Shown in pieces: positions 24,244-32,793 of a stretch of DNA of 64,000 nt. The stretch is from CF-118 sp035934385. Its GTDB lineage: Bacteria; Chloroflexota; Dormibacteria; Dormibacterales; Dormibacteraceae. The number at the start of each line of letters is the position of its first letter. The first letter of the stretch is position 1. The stretch spans positions 1-64,000 of the forward strand of contig DASYXY010000030.1 in NCBI GenBank assembly GCA_035934385.1, in the 5' to 3' direction. Both the position numbers and the translations under genes were made by a program. The notes under the pieces are model-generated. The model was not told where the DNA came from and ran no database searches. It worked only from the letters and a program-made list of their open reading frames with translations.

Positions 24244-25185
24244 ATGGCAGGCGAACCGATCCTGTTCATCGTCAACCCGGCGTCGGGCGGTGGCAAGACC
24301 GCGCGTGATTGGGCCGCGATCGAGGCGTGGCTGCCCTCGACCGGCCTTAGCTTCGAGACCGCGCTCACGACGCGGCCTCTCGAGGCGATGCAGATCGCAG
24401 AACGGGCTGTGCGCCAGTCGCGACCGGTCGTCGTCGCAGTTGGGGGCGACGGCACGCTCAACGAGGTGGTCAACGGCTTCTTCCACAACGGCGCGCCGAT
24501 CCCCACCACTTCGCGTATGGCGATGGTGCCGCTTGGCACCGGCGGCGACTTCCGCCGCACGCTGCGCATCTCGCTCGACCCGCGCAAAGCGATCGAGGTT
24601 CTCAAGTCAGGGCTGCCACGCCGGCTCGATGTCGGCTGCGTCACGTACCAGGGCAACGACGGAAACACTCAGGTGCGCCACTTCATCAACATCGCCGACG
24701 CGGGGTGGGGCGGCGAGGTGGTGCGCCGGGTGAACGCCGGCAAGAAGCGAAGCGGCGGGCTGACGTTCACGTTGACCGCCTTGATGCAACTGATGGCGTG
24801 GAAGAACAAGCCGATGCACGTGATCATCGACGGCCAGGCGTTCGACGTTGTCGCGCAGCAGGTGGTGGTCGCCAACTGCCAGTACTTCGGAGGCGGGATG
24901 CGCATGGCGCCGAACGCCTCACCCACCGATGGGGTGTTCGATGTGATCGTCATCGGGGACGCGGGCAAGATCGAGTCGCTGCGCGGCCTGAGCCAGATAC
25001 GCGAAGGCAAGCACTTCGACGATCACAACCCGAAGATCACGATCATGTACGGCAAGCGAATCGAGGTCACCTCGTCCAAGCAGGTGCGCATCGACATCGA
25101 CGGTGAGGATCCAGGGATGCTGCCGGCGCTGTTCGAGATTCAGCCGGGCTCGATCGAATTCCTGACTCCGCGCGCGGTAGCCTGA
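24244..25185 (+). CDS. Diacylglycerol kinase-family lipid kinase
   Basis: A 313-residue soluble lipid kinase. ILFIVNPASGGGKT at the N-terminus, the nucleotide-binding GGDGT at residues 67-71 (VVAVGGDGTLNEVVNG), VPLGTGGDF and ANCQYFGGGMRMAPNA define the DAGK catalytic family. The likely product is a phosphorylated lipid such as phosphatidic acid. It starts 6 bases after the AGPS-like gene. The pairing of an AGPS-like flavoprotein with a DAGK resembles Rv2251-Rv2252 of Mycobacterium tuberculosis, as far as I recall. Confidence 0.88.
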   Translation: MAGEPILFIVNPASGGGKTARDWAAIEAWLPSTGLSFETALTTRPLEAMQIAERAVRQSRPVVVAVGGDGTLNEVVNGFFHNGAPIPTTSRMAMVPLGTGGDFRRTLRISLDPRKAIEVLKSGLPRRLDVGCVTYQGNDGNTQVRHFINIADAGWGGEVVRRVNAGKKRSGGLTFTLTALMQLMAWKNKPMHVIIDGQAFDVVAQQVVVANCQYFGGGMRMAPNASPTDGVFDVIVIGDAGKIESLRGLSQIREGKHFDDHNPKITIMYGKRIEVTSSKQVRIDIDGEDPGMLPALFEIQPGSIEFLTPRAVA

Positions 25186-25192
25186 TCTCGTT

Positions 25193-26662
25193 TTGACGCG
25201 CGGCGTGATTGCCAGTCCGCACCGGCTGGCGAGCGAGGCGGGCGCCCAGGTCCTGCGCGACGGCGGGAACGCGATCGACGCGGCCATCGCCGCCGACGCG
25301 GTGCTGTGCGTCGTCTATCCGCAAATGACGTCGGTCGCCGGCGACCTGATGGCGATCGTCTGGCCCGCCGGCGGGACGGCGCCCACTGGATTGGTCGGCG
25401 CCGGTCGCTCTGGAGAGCTAGCGACCATCGACGCCGTGAGGCAGCGGGGCCACGAGGCGATGCCGGAACGCGGCGCCCTCACGGTCACGGTGCCCGGGAC
25501 GGTCGAAGCTTGGGGCCGCCTCATCGAGCGTTTCGGCACGCTCGGGTGGAGCGCCGTGCTGGAGCCGGCTGTGGCCCTCGCGCAGAACGGATTCACGATC
25601 ACTCGCCATCTCTCTGACGCGCTGAAAAGCGCCGCGGGGTTGCTGGCCCGCGAGCCGGCGGCGCACGCCCTGTATCCGCCCATGGACGCGGGCATGATCC
25701 TGCGCAACCCGGACCTGGCGTCGGTGCTGAATGACATCTCCCGCCATGGCTTCAACGGCTTCTACCGGGGCGAGATCGCAGCCGCGATCGTCTCCGCAGT
25801 CTCCAGGCGCGACGGGTTCCTCACCGCCCATGACATGGCCGGCCACCGGTCCGAGTGGCTCGAGACCGTCACGGTGCCGTATCGCGACGTCGTCGTCCAC
25901 GAGCTGCCGCCGCCCACGCAGGGACTGATCGCTCTGAGCCTGTTGAAGGCGCTACACGAAAAGACCAGGGCCGAGCTGCAGCCGGGCCCGAAGTTCGTCG
26001 AGATGTTCAGGTCGGCGCGCGACACCGCGTACAGCATCCGCGACCGCATCACCGACCCGGACTTCGCGCCCGTCGCCGGTTTCGCCACCGCTGAGGTTCC
26101 CGACGGCGGCGACACGATCTACATGTGCGCGGCCGACGAGCACGGCAACCTCATCTCGCTCATCCAGAGCGTGGCCTTCGACTTCGGCTCGGGCATCGTC
26201 GCCGAGGGGACGGGCATGCTGCTGCAGAACCGCGGTTGCTACTTCAGCCTCGACCCCCAGCACGCCAACCGCCTGGAGCCGAAGAAGCGCACCCGGCACA
26301 CGCTCATCCCTGCGCTGGCCACGCGAGAAGGGCGGCCATGGCTTCTCTACGGCTCGATGGGCGGCGACGGCCAGCCCCAGCTGCAGACCCAGGTCCTGGT
26401 CAACATCGTGGACCACGGCCTCGATCCCGCGGAAGCGGTGGCACGACCGCGTATCCGCATCACCCCGGACGGCGCCCGGGTGACGGTCGAGGCCAGCTAT
26501 CCGTCGGCGGGCGAGATTGCGCGAAGCGACCCCGCGGTCCAGCTGCTGCCGGCCGGCCACCACTCGGTGGGACACGCGCACGCGATTGTCATCGACGGTC
26601 CAGGCAACTGGCGCGCTGGCTTCGATCCACGCTCGGACGGAAGCGTCGAAACAGTCGCCTGA
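25193..26662 (+). CDS. Gamma-glutamyltransferase-family protein without signal peptide
   Basis: A 489-residue Ntn-hydrolase. GVIASPHRLASEAGAQVLRD and GGNAIDAAIAADAVLCVV open the family. The self-cleavage and nucleophile site is GGDTIYMCAADEHGN with Thr near residue 307, followed by SLIQSV, FDFGSGIV and YGSMGGDGQPQ. Unlike classical periplasmic GGT, it has no signal peptide, so it is probably cytosolic. Glutathione, gamma-glutamyl or acyl-amide substrates are possible. TTG 25193 follows the lipid kinase by 7 bases. No clear ribosome-binding site is seen. Confidence 0.85.
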   Translation: MTRGVIASPHRLASEAGAQVLRDGGNAIDAAIAADAVLCVVYPQMTSVAGDLMAIVWPAGGTAPTGLVGAGRSGELATIDAVRQRGHEAMPERGALTVTVPGTVEAWGRLIERFGTLGWSAVLEPAVALAQNGFTITRHLSDALKSAAGLLAREPAAHALYPPMDAGMILRNPDLASVLNDISRHGFNGFYRGEIAAAIVSAVSRRDGFLTAHDMAGHRSEWLETVTVPYRDVVVHELPPPTQGLIALSLLKALHEKTRAELQPGPKFVEMFRSARDTAYSIRDRITDPDFAPVAGFATAEVPDGGDTIYMCAADEHGNLISLIQSVAFDFGSGIVAEGTGMLLQNRGCYFSLDPQHANRLEPKKRTRHTLIPALATREGRPWLLYGSMGGDGQPQLQTQVLVNIVDHGLDPAEAVARPRIRITPDGARVTVEASYPSAGEIARSDPAVQLLPAGHHSVGHAHAIVIDGPGNWRAGFDPRSDGSVETVA

Positions 26663-26672
26663 ACTCGCCACG

Positions 26673-26678
26673 TATAAT
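26673..26678 (+). promoter_or_regulatory. Consensus -10 box just before rpsO
   Basis: A perfect TATAAT sits 11 nt before the proposed TTG start of rpsO. A -35 at normal spacing is weak (AACAGT at 26650-26655). Transcription would begin around 26685, leaving about 5 nt of leader, so the rpsO message may be nearly leaderless. Confidence 0.5.
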
Positions 26679-26689
26679 TGCCGCTCGGT

Positions 26690-26959
26690 TTGGCAGAAGA
26701 GACGGAAGTCAAGGGCAAGATGATCGCCGAGTACAGGCGGTCTGAGAAGGACACCGGTTCCCCCGAGGTCCAGATCGCGCTATCCAACGCGCGCATCAGG
26801 GAGCTCACCGAGCACCTGAAGACTCACGCCAAGGACCACCACTCTCGCCGCGGCCTCCTGCTCCTGGTTGGCAAGCAACGGCGTCTGCTGAACTACCTGA
26901 GGGACATCGACGTGGAGCGCTATCGCGCTCTCGTCGGCAAGCTCGGGATCAGGAGATAA
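26690..26959 (+). CDS. rpsO: 30S ribosomal protein S15
   Basis: An 89-residue primary 16S rRNA-binding protein. EYRRSEKDTGSPEVQIALSN and HSRRGLLLLVGKQRRLLNYL are invariant features. TTG at 26690 gives the family N-terminus AEETEVKGKMIAEYRR. TTG at 26678 would add four residues but lies inside the -10 box. No ribosome-binding site precedes either. rpsO followed by pnp is a conserved pair, with coupled regulation by RNase cleavage in the intervening RNA. Confidence 0.95.
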   Translation: MAEETEVKGKMIAEYRRSEKDTGSPEVQIALSNARIRELTEHLKTHAKDHHSRRGLLLLVGKQRRLLNYLRDIDVERYRALVGKLGIRR

Positions 26960-26988
26960 GAAGAAGCCCCCCAGGGCAAATAAATAGA

Positions 26989-27102
26989 GGGAGGACTCCA
27001 CGCTGGCGCGGGGTCAGCTCCTTATCCACTCCCATCGAGCTCGCAAGGTTCGACGGCAGCGGCTAGGAATCTGACCTCATCGCACCTCGCGGAAGTCCTC
27101 CC
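26989..27102 (+). promoter_or_regulatory. Long-range stem in the pnp leader
   Basis: GGGAGGACT at 26989-26997 is exactly complementary to 27094-27102. Nested inside, 27010-27017 (GGGGTCAG) pairs with 27071-27078 (CTGACCTC, one G-U). Together they would fold the rpsO-pnp spacer into a long helix ending just before the pnp ribosome-binding site. In E. coli and Streptomyces a comparable stem is cut by RNase III and mediates PNPase autoregulation. The same role here is inferred. Confidence 0.6.
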
Positions 27103-27120
27103 ACACATGGAGGTATTCGC

Positions 27121-29358
27121 GTGTCGATAACAACAAAGAATGTCGAGGTCGCCGGTCGGCGGCTGTCGATCGAGACCGGCCGGGTGGCCGAACAGGCGAA
27201 CGGAGCCGTGATCGTTCGCCAGGGCGACTCCGTCGTCCTGAGCACGGTGGTGATGTCGAAGGAGCCTCGGGAAGGCATCGACTTCTTCCCGCTCACGTGC
27301 GATTACGAGGAGAAGCTGTACGCAGCCGGCAAGATCCCCGGCGCGTTCATGCGCCGCGAGGGGAGGCCAAGCGAGACCGCGATCCTCGCCTCGCGGCTGA
27401 CCGATCGGCCGCTGCGGCCACTGTTTCCCGATGGCTTTCGCCTCGACATCCAGGTCGTTTCAACCGTGCTTTCGGTTGACCAGGAGAACGACCCCACCAT
27501 CCTGTCGATCAACGGAGCCTCGACGGCGATCGTCATCTCGGACGTGCCGTGGTCCGGGCCGGTAGGCGCTGTCCGCATGGGCCTGCTCGACGGTCACGTG
27601 GTGGTGAACCCGCCCATGTCCCGGATGGCCGAATCAGAGCTCGATCTGGTGGTTGCCGGCACGGCGGACGCCATCCTGATGGTCGAGGCAGGCGCCAAGG
27701 GTGTCAGCGAGCAGACCGTGCTCGAAGCGCTCGAGATGGCGCACGAGGCGATCAAGCAGATCTGCGCCGCCCAGCTCGAGCTGCGCGAGCAGGTCGGCAA
27801 GCCGAAGCGAGACTACGCGCCCAACGAGTATCCAGAGCATGCGGTCGAGGTGGTCAACGAGTACCTCGCCCTCCGCCTGGACGCAGCGGCGTTCGGTCCC
27901 GACAAGGCGGCCCGTGAGGCCAGCACCGATCAGCTGCGGAAGCAGATGATGGCCGACCTTGGCGCGCGATTCCCGGACTACGCCGACATCCTGGGCAAGC
28001 TCTTCGACAAGAAGCTCAAGGACCGCGTCCGCGAGCGCATCGTCGAGGAAGGCGTGCGCATGGATGGCCGCGGCCTGAAGGACGTGCGTCAAATCACCGT
28101 CGAGGTTGGCGTCTTGCCGCGCACGCATGGCTCTGGCCTGTTCACGCGGGGGCAGACCCAGGCGCTGACGATCGCCACGCTCGGCTCGATGTCCGACCAG
28201 CAGAAGCTCGATGGCCTGACCCTGGCCGACGAGTTCAAGCGCTACATGCACCACTACAACTTCCCGCCGTTCTCCGTAGGCGAGGCGCGACCTCTGCGCG
28301 GCCCAGGCCGCCGGGAGATCGGGCATGGCGCCTTGGCTGAGCGCGCGCTGCTGCCTGTCATCCCGCCTGTGGAGGAGTGGCCCTACACCATGAGGCTCGT
28401 GTCCGAGATCCTCAGCTCAAACGGTTCCACGTCGATGGCGTCCGTGTGCGGATCGACCCTCGCGCTGATGGACGCGGGCGTGCCCATCAAGTCGCCTGTC
28501 GCCGGGATCGCGATGGGCCTGGTCACGCGTGGGGGCAAGCATGCGGTGCTCACTGACATCCAGGGTGTCGAAGACAACCTGGGCGACATGGACTTCAAGG
28601 TCGCTGGCACTCGCGACGGCATCACAGCCCTACAGATGGACATCAAGATCAAAGGCCTGACGCACGAGATCCTCGCGCAGGCCCTCGATCAAGCACGCGA
28701 GGCGAGGCTCTTTGTGCTCGACAAGATGCTGGCGGTGCTTCCGCGGCCGCGCACCGAGATGAGCGCTTACGCACCGCGCATCACGACCATCATGATCAAC
28801 CCCGACAAGATCCGCGACGTCATCGGCCCCGGAGGCAAGATGATCCGCAAGATCACCGAGGAGACCGGTGCGCAGATCGATGTTGAGGACGACGGCCGCG
28901 TGTTCATCGCCGCCGTCGACCAGGTGGCGGGACAGCGCGCGATCGACTGGATCAAAGGCCTGACCGATGAGGTCGAGGTCGGCAAGATCTACCAGGGCAA
29001 GGTCGTGCGCATCATGGCCTTCGGTGCATTCGTCGAGGTGCTGCCCGGCCAGGACGGACTCGTGCACATCTCCAAGCTCACCGACCACCGCGTCGAACGC
29101 GTGGAAGAGGTCTGCAACGTCGGCGACGAGATCGTGGTGAAGGCGGTCGAGATCGACAGCCAGGGCAGGCTGAACCTCAGCCGCCAGGCCGCGATCGAAG
29201 AGCTCACCGCGCAGGGCCTGCCGATCAACGAAAAGATCAACCCCGAGGTCATGGCCGCAGCGCTGGCTTTGCCGCCGGCCCCGCGGGAACGCAGCTTCGG
29301 CGGACGCGACCGGGGCGGTCGCAACGGTGGCGGCCGGAGCCGAGGTAGGCGAGACTAG
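27121..29358 (+). CDS. pnp: Polyribonucleotide nucleotidyltransferase (PNPase)
   Basis: Phosphorolytic 3'-5' exoribonuclease. Of 745 residues, there are two RNase PH-like domains (FFPLTCDYEEKLYAAGKIPG; then MDGRGLKDVRQITVEVGVLP and GPGRREIGHGALAERAL). The catalytic Asp region is DMDFKVAGTRDGITALQMD. A KH domain (INPDKIRDVIGPGGKMIRKI) and an S1 domain (GKVVRIMAFGAFVEVLPGQD) follow, then a short Arg/Gly-rich tail. GTG 27121 has GGAGG 7 nt upstream. The dapB frame opens inside its 3' end. Confidence 0.97.
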   Translation: MSITTKNVEVAGRRLSIETGRVAEQANGAVIVRQGDSVVLSTVVMSKEPREGIDFFPLTCDYEEKLYAAGKIPGAFMRREGRPSETAILASRLTDRPLRPLFPDGFRLDIQVVSTVLSVDQENDPTILSINGASTAIVISDVPWSGPVGAVRMGLLDGHVVVNPPMSRMAESELDLVVAGTADAILMVEAGAKGVSEQTVLEALEMAHEAIKQICAAQLELREQVGKPKRDYAPNEYPEHAVEVVNEYLALRLDAAAFGPDKAAREASTDQLRKQMMADLGARFPDYADILGKLFDKKLKDRVRERIVEEGVRMDGRGLKDVRQITVEVGVLPRTHGSGLFTRGQTQALTIATLGSMSDQQKLDGLTLADEFKRYMHHYNFPPFSVGEARPLRGPGRREIGHGALAERALLPVIPPVEEWPYTMRLVSEILSSNGSTSMASVCGSTLALMDAGVPIKSPVAGIAMGLVTRGGKHAVLTDIQGVEDNLGDMDFKVAGTRDGITALQMDIKIKGLTHEILAQALDQAREARLFVLDKMLAVLPRPRTEMSAYAPRITTIMINPDKIRDVIGPGGKMIRKITEETGAQIDVEDDGRVFIAAVDQVAGQRAIDWIKGLTDEVEVGKIYQGKVVRIMAFGAFVEVLPGQDGLVHISKLTDHRVERVEEVCNVGDEIVVKAVEIDSQGRLNLSRQAAIEELTAQGLPINEKINPEVMAAALALPPAPRERSFGGRDRGGRNGGGRSRGRRD

Positions 29359-29365
29359 ACAGCAA

Positions 29366-30115
29366 ATGGGCGGGCAGATCCGGGTCGCGGTGGCAGGACA
29401 CCGCGGCCGGGTCGGCTCGGTGCTCGTCCCGGTCCTGCAAGACGAGCCCGGCATCGAGTACGTCGGCGGGATAGGGCGCGGCGACAACCTCGCCGACTTC
29501 CTCAAGGAAAGGCGGCCTCGGGTGCTCGTGGACTTCACGAAGCCCGCTGAGGCTTTGCACATCGCCCTGGCGGCTGTCGCGGCCGGAGCCTCGCCGGTCG
29601 TAGGCACCACCGGCATCCCGGCCGAGGGGGTCGACAAGCTCGAGACCGCGTGCAAAGACAAAGGCCTGGGCGGGATCGTGGCGCCCAACTTCGCGATCGG
29701 CGCCGTGCTGATGATGCACCTCGCCGAGATCGCGGCGCCTCACTTCGAGGCGGTCGAGATCATCGAGATGCATCACGCGGGAAAGCTCGACGCGCCATCG
29801 GGCACCGCGCTCTCCACCGCCCGGCGGCTGGCGTCGAAGCGCGGTGAGAAACCGTTCGCGCACCGCAAACCCGAAAAGGAAACGCTCGCCGGCACACGAG
29901 GCGGGGAGGAGGGCAACGTCGCTGTGCACAGCGTGCGTCTGCCCGGCTTCGTCGCCGACCAGGAGGTCATCTTCGGCCTCCCCGGCCAGACCATGACCAT
30001 CGCCCACAGGACTACGAGTCGCGAGGCTTATGCACCCGGAGTGCTGCTGGCGATTCGCCGCGTGGTTGAATCACGACGCTTCTATCGAGGCCTGGACCAG
30101 CTGCTGGGGCTTTAA
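29366..30115 (+). CDS. dapB: 4-hydroxy-tetrahydrodipicolinate reductase DapB
   Basis: NAD(P)H-dependent step of DAP/lysine synthesis. IRVAVAGHRGRVGSVLVPVL is the nucleotide-binding start (Val replaces the usual Met in GRMG). VVGTTGIPAEG, GIVAPNFAIGAVLMMHLAE and the substrate motif EMHHAGKLDAPSGTAL follow. ATG 29366 gives 249 residues. An upstream start at 29327 would lie inside pnp and add unrelated residues. It is grouped with asd and dapA, the two enzymes before it in the pathway. Confidence 0.94.
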   Translation: MGGQIRVAVAGHRGRVGSVLVPVLQDEPGIEYVGGIGRGDNLADFLKERRPRVLVDFTKPAEALHIALAAVAAGASPVVGTTGIPAEGVDKLETACKDKGLGGIVAPNFAIGAVLMMHLAEIAAPHFEAVEIIEMHHAGKLDAPSGTALSTARRLASKRGEKPFAHRKPEKETLAGTRGGEEGNVAVHSVRLPGFVADQEVIFGLPGQTMTIAHRTTSREAYAPGVLLAIRRVVESRRFYRGLDQLLGL

Positions 30116-30131
30116 CTAAGCGCCAGTTCGA

Positions 30132-30137
30132 ACTAAA
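30132..30137 (+). promoter_or_regulatory. Possible -10 box (TAAACT) for a leaderless asd message
   Basis: TAAACT lies 8 nt before the asd GTG in a 30-base gap. It has no recognisable ribosome-binding site and no strong -35. If used, transcription would start at or next to the start codon. Confidence 0.3.
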
Positions 30138-30145
30138 CTGAGCGA

Positions 30146-31192
30146 GTGCCCACCCCCAAGCGATTAAACGTGGCCGTCGTCGGGGCGACGGGGATGACCG
30201 GCCAGGAAACGCTGAAGGTCCTGGCCGAGCGCAACTTCCCCGCTGAGAAAGTGGTCGCGCTTGCGTCGGAGAGATCCGCGGGCCTGACAGTGCCCTTCAA
30301 CGGGTCGCAGCTGCAGATTCAAGCGATCTCCGAGGACGCGTTCAGCGGCATCGACATCGCGCTGTTCGCGGCGAGCGCTGACATCGCGCTGATGTACGCG
30401 CCGATCGCGGCCGAGAAAGGGGCACTAGTGATCGACCTCAGCTCCGCCTGGCGCATGCGCGACAACGTCCCGCTTGTCGTGCCCGAGGTCAACGCTCAGG
30501 ACCTGCGCCAGCACGAGGGTATCGTCGCCAATCCAAACTGCTGCGCCATACCGCTCACCGTGGTGCTCAAGCCGTTGCATGAGAAGGCTGGAGTCGAGCG
30601 TGTGCTCGTGTCGACTTATCAGGCCGCGTCGGGTGCAGGCCGGGCGCTCGTCGACGAGCTCGAGGAGCAGACAAAGGCAATCGCCGCCGGCACCGAGCCG
30701 CCCGTCAACGCGTATCCCCACCAGCTCGCCTACAACGTGGTGCCGGGAGGATGGCGGCCGGAAGCAGACGGCTACAACGAAGAAGAGGTCAAGATCGTCA
30801 ACGAGACGCGCAAGATCTTGCACCTGCCCGACCTGCGCATCGCCGCGACGTGCGTCCGCGTGCCGGTGCCAGTCGGCCACGCTGAATCCGTCTTCGTGGA
30901 GACTCGCGACCCGATCAGCCCGGACGAGTTCCGAACGCTCATGGGCGCGGCGCCCGGAGTGATGGTCGAGGACGACCCGGACGCAAAGATCTATCCGACC
31001 CCGCTGCATGTCGCCGGTACCGACGAGGTCTACGTCGGCCGCATCCGCAGGGACCCTTCGGTCGCGCGTGGCCTCGCGATGTGGCTGGTGTCGGACAACA
31101 TCCGCAAGGGAGCGGCCCTGAACGCCGTGCAGGTGGCTGAGCAAGCGTTGGAGATGGGAGTTCTGCGGCCGGCGGGTCGCGCCGCGAATTGA
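30146..31192 (+). CDS. asd: Aspartate-semialdehyde dehydrogenase
   Basis: Reduces aspartyl phosphate to the semialdehyde, the branch point to DAP, Thr and Met. Of 348 residues, the Rossmann start is LNVAVVGATGMTGQETLKVL, with SAWRMRDNVPLVVPEVN, the active-site Cys in IVANPNCCAIPL near residue 132, STYQAASGAGR, and the substrate motif RVPVPVGHAESV. The GTG start follows dapB by 30 bases. dapA starts 18 bases after the stop. Confidence 0.95.
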   Translation: MPTPKRLNVAVVGATGMTGQETLKVLAERNFPAEKVVALASERSAGLTVPFNGSQLQIQAISEDAFSGIDIALFAASADIALMYAPIAAEKGALVIDLSSAWRMRDNVPLVVPEVNAQDLRQHEGIVANPNCCAIPLTVVLKPLHEKAGVERVLVSTYQAASGAGRALVDELEEQTKAIAAGTEPPVNAYPHQLAYNVVPGGWRPEADGYNEEEVKIVNETRKILHLPDLRIAATCVRVPVPVGHAESVFVETRDPISPDEFRTLMGAAPGVMVEDDPDAKIYPTPLHVAGTDEVYVGRIRRDPSVARGLAMWLVSDNIRKGAALNAVQVAEQALEMGVLRPAGRAAN

Positions 31193-31210
31193 CGAAGGAG
31201 GCTTAGGGCC

Positions 31211-32119
31211 ATGGCCAGAGAGTTGGGTCGCCTGCTGACCGCGATGATCACCCCGTTCAAGGCCGACGGCTCGATCGACTTCGGCGCTGCAGAGAGGCTT
31301 GCCAACATGCTGGTCGCCGACGGATCGGATGGCGTGGTCGTCTCGGGCACCACCGGCGAATCGCCGACGCTGTCAGACGATGAGAAGGTGGAGCTCGTCG
31401 GGGTGGTCAAGAAAGCGATTCCCGACAACGACGTCGTCGCCGGCACCGGTAGCAACGACACGCACCACTCGATCAAGCTTTCCGAACGCGCGATGAAGGC
31501 GGGCGCGGATGCGCTGCTCGCGGTCGTGCCCTACTACAACAAGCCGCCGCAGGACGGCATGTACCACCACTTCAAGGCGATCGCCGAGGTGGGGCCGACC
31601 ATCATGTACAACATCCAGGGCCGCACCGCGATCAACATGACCGCGGCGACCACCCTCCGCTGCGCCGCGCTGCCGGGCATCGTCGGCGTCAAGGAGGCGA
31701 GCGGCGACCTCGACCAGATGGGCCTTGTGTGCGCGGGCAAGCCGAAGAGCTTTCGCGTGTGGAGCGGTGACGACAGCTTCACCCTGCCGCTCATGGCCGT
31801 CGGCGGCTACGGGGTGATCTGCGTCACCTCGCACCTGGCGGGCAAATCGATGAAGCGCTTGATCGAGGCGCACATCGCGGGCGATAACGAGACCGCGCGG
31901 CGCATCCACCTGGGTCTGCTGCCGGTGATCAAGGCGCTCATGACGACCGCCGCCAACCCGGTGCCTGTGAAGTCGGCGCTCCAGGCCATGGGCTTCCCGG
32001 CCGGGCCGTTCCGCCTCCCGTTGGTGCCGCTCACCGACGAGCAGCTGCAGTCGGTCATGAAAGTCGTTCGTGAGGCCAGCGACCTCATCACGTTCAAGGC
32101 CGGAGTCAAAGTCGCTTAA
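31211..32119 (+). CDS. dapA: 4-hydroxy-tetrahydrodipicolinate synthase DapA
   Basis: Condenses pyruvate with aspartate semialdehyde. Of 302 residues, a TIM barrel with TAMITPF, SGTTGESPTLSDDEK, the Tyr of VVPYYNKPPQDG, and the Schiff-base Lys in GIVGVKEASGDLDQM near residue 161. AAGGAGG 9 nt before ATG is the strongest ribosome-binding site in this stretch. It forms an asd-dapA-dapB set; a DapL-like aminotransferase at 50939 could supply the next step. Confidence 0.96.
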   Translation: MARELGRLLTAMITPFKADGSIDFGAAERLANMLVADGSDGVVVSGTTGESPTLSDDEKVELVGVVKKAIPDNDVVAGTGSNDTHHSIKLSERAMKAGADALLAVVPYYNKPPQDGMYHHFKAIAEVGPTIMYNIQGRTAINMTAATTLRCAALPGIVGVKEASGDLDQMGLVCAGKPKSFRVWSGDDSFTLPLMAVGGYGVICVTSHLAGKSMKRLIEAHIAGDNETARRIHLGLLPVIKALMTTAANPVPVKSALQAMGFPAGPFRLPLVPLTDEQLQSVMKVVREASDLITFKAGVKVA

Positions 32120-32741
32120 CGCCTTCGCCGAGCTCCAGGTTCTTCACGCCGAGGTGCGGGGCTGCACCAGGTGCAGCCTGCATGCCACGCGCACGCAGGC
32201 GGTACCGGGAGTCGGCCCGTGTCCCGCCGACGTGATGATCGTGGGTGAAGCACCTGGCTTCAACGAGGACCGCCAGGGCGAACCGTTCGTCGGCCCTGCA
32301 GGCAAGCTTCTCGACACGCTGCTCGGCCGCATCGGCCTGAGCCGGGCGGACGTCTACATCACGAACGTCCTCAAGTGCCGGCCGCCGCAGAACCGCGACC
32401 CCATGCCCAACGAGGCCGAGGCGTGCGAGCCCTACCTGCAGCGACAGCTCCAGCTGATCAAGCCGAAGGTGGTTTTGGTGCTTGGGCGGCACGCACTCGA
32501 GCGCCTGCTTCCTGGGCAGGGGTCGATCTCACGCATCCACGGCAGCCTCGTGCTGCGCGGTGACATCGCGTACGTGCCGCTGTACCACCCGGCGGCGGCG
32601 CTGCACAACGGATCGCTCGTCGCCGACCTCGAGCGTGACTTCGACAGCGTGCGCAAGTACCTCGACCGATTCCTCGCCCCGCCTCCGCCACCGGAACCAG
32701 AGCCTGAGAGGCAGGAAGCCGAGCAGCTACGTCTGTTGTGA
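32070..32741 (+). CDS. Family 4 (Fe-S) uracil-DNA glycosylase
   Basis: Removes uracil from DNA. The four Fe-S cysteines can be seen in GCTRCSLHATRT, the KCRPPQNRDP region, and ACEPYL. GEAPGFNEDRQGEPFVGPAGKLLD is the active-site loop of type 4 enzymes, and YHPAAALHN replaces the usual HPSP-like motif. A Pro/Glu-rich tail follows. The start is uncertain. GTG 32070 overlaps dapA by 50 bases; the family N-terminus would begin near NAFAELQVLHAEVRGC, where no ordinary start exists. Confidence 0.9.
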   Translation: MRPATSSRSRPESKSLNAFAELQVLHAEVRGCTRCSLHATRTQAVPGVGPCPADVMIVGEAPGFNEDRQGEPFVGPAGKLLDTLLGRIGLSRADVYITNVLKCRPPQNRDPMPNEAEACEPYLQRQLQLIKPKVVLVLGRHALERLLPGQGSISRIHGSLVLRGDIAYVPLYHPAAALHNGSLVADLERDFDSVRKYLDRFLAPPPPPEPEPERQEAEQLRLL

Positions 32742-32744
32742 TCA

Positions 32745-32793
32745 CCCCACGAACTCCGAGCCTGCGGCTGCGAGTTCACGGGGACCCCGTGAA
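32745..32793 (+). repeat. Hairpin repeat unit (copy 2) forming the RNase J leader
   Basis: GAACTC (32751-32756) pairs with GAGTTC (32772-32777), and the outer CCCC (32745-32748) with GGGG (32780-32783). The same GGGG belongs to a second perfect hairpin: TTCACGGGG (32775-32783), A, CCCCGTGAA (32785-32793), which ends exactly at the ATG of rnj. The two stems share bases and cannot coexist. No free ribosome-binding site is visible. Confidence 0.6.

Noticed and set aside
32482..32793. A 104-residue N-terminal extension of RNase J.
   Set aside because: It overlaps the UDG gene in another frame and is low-complexity. The RNase J family start is ATG 32794.
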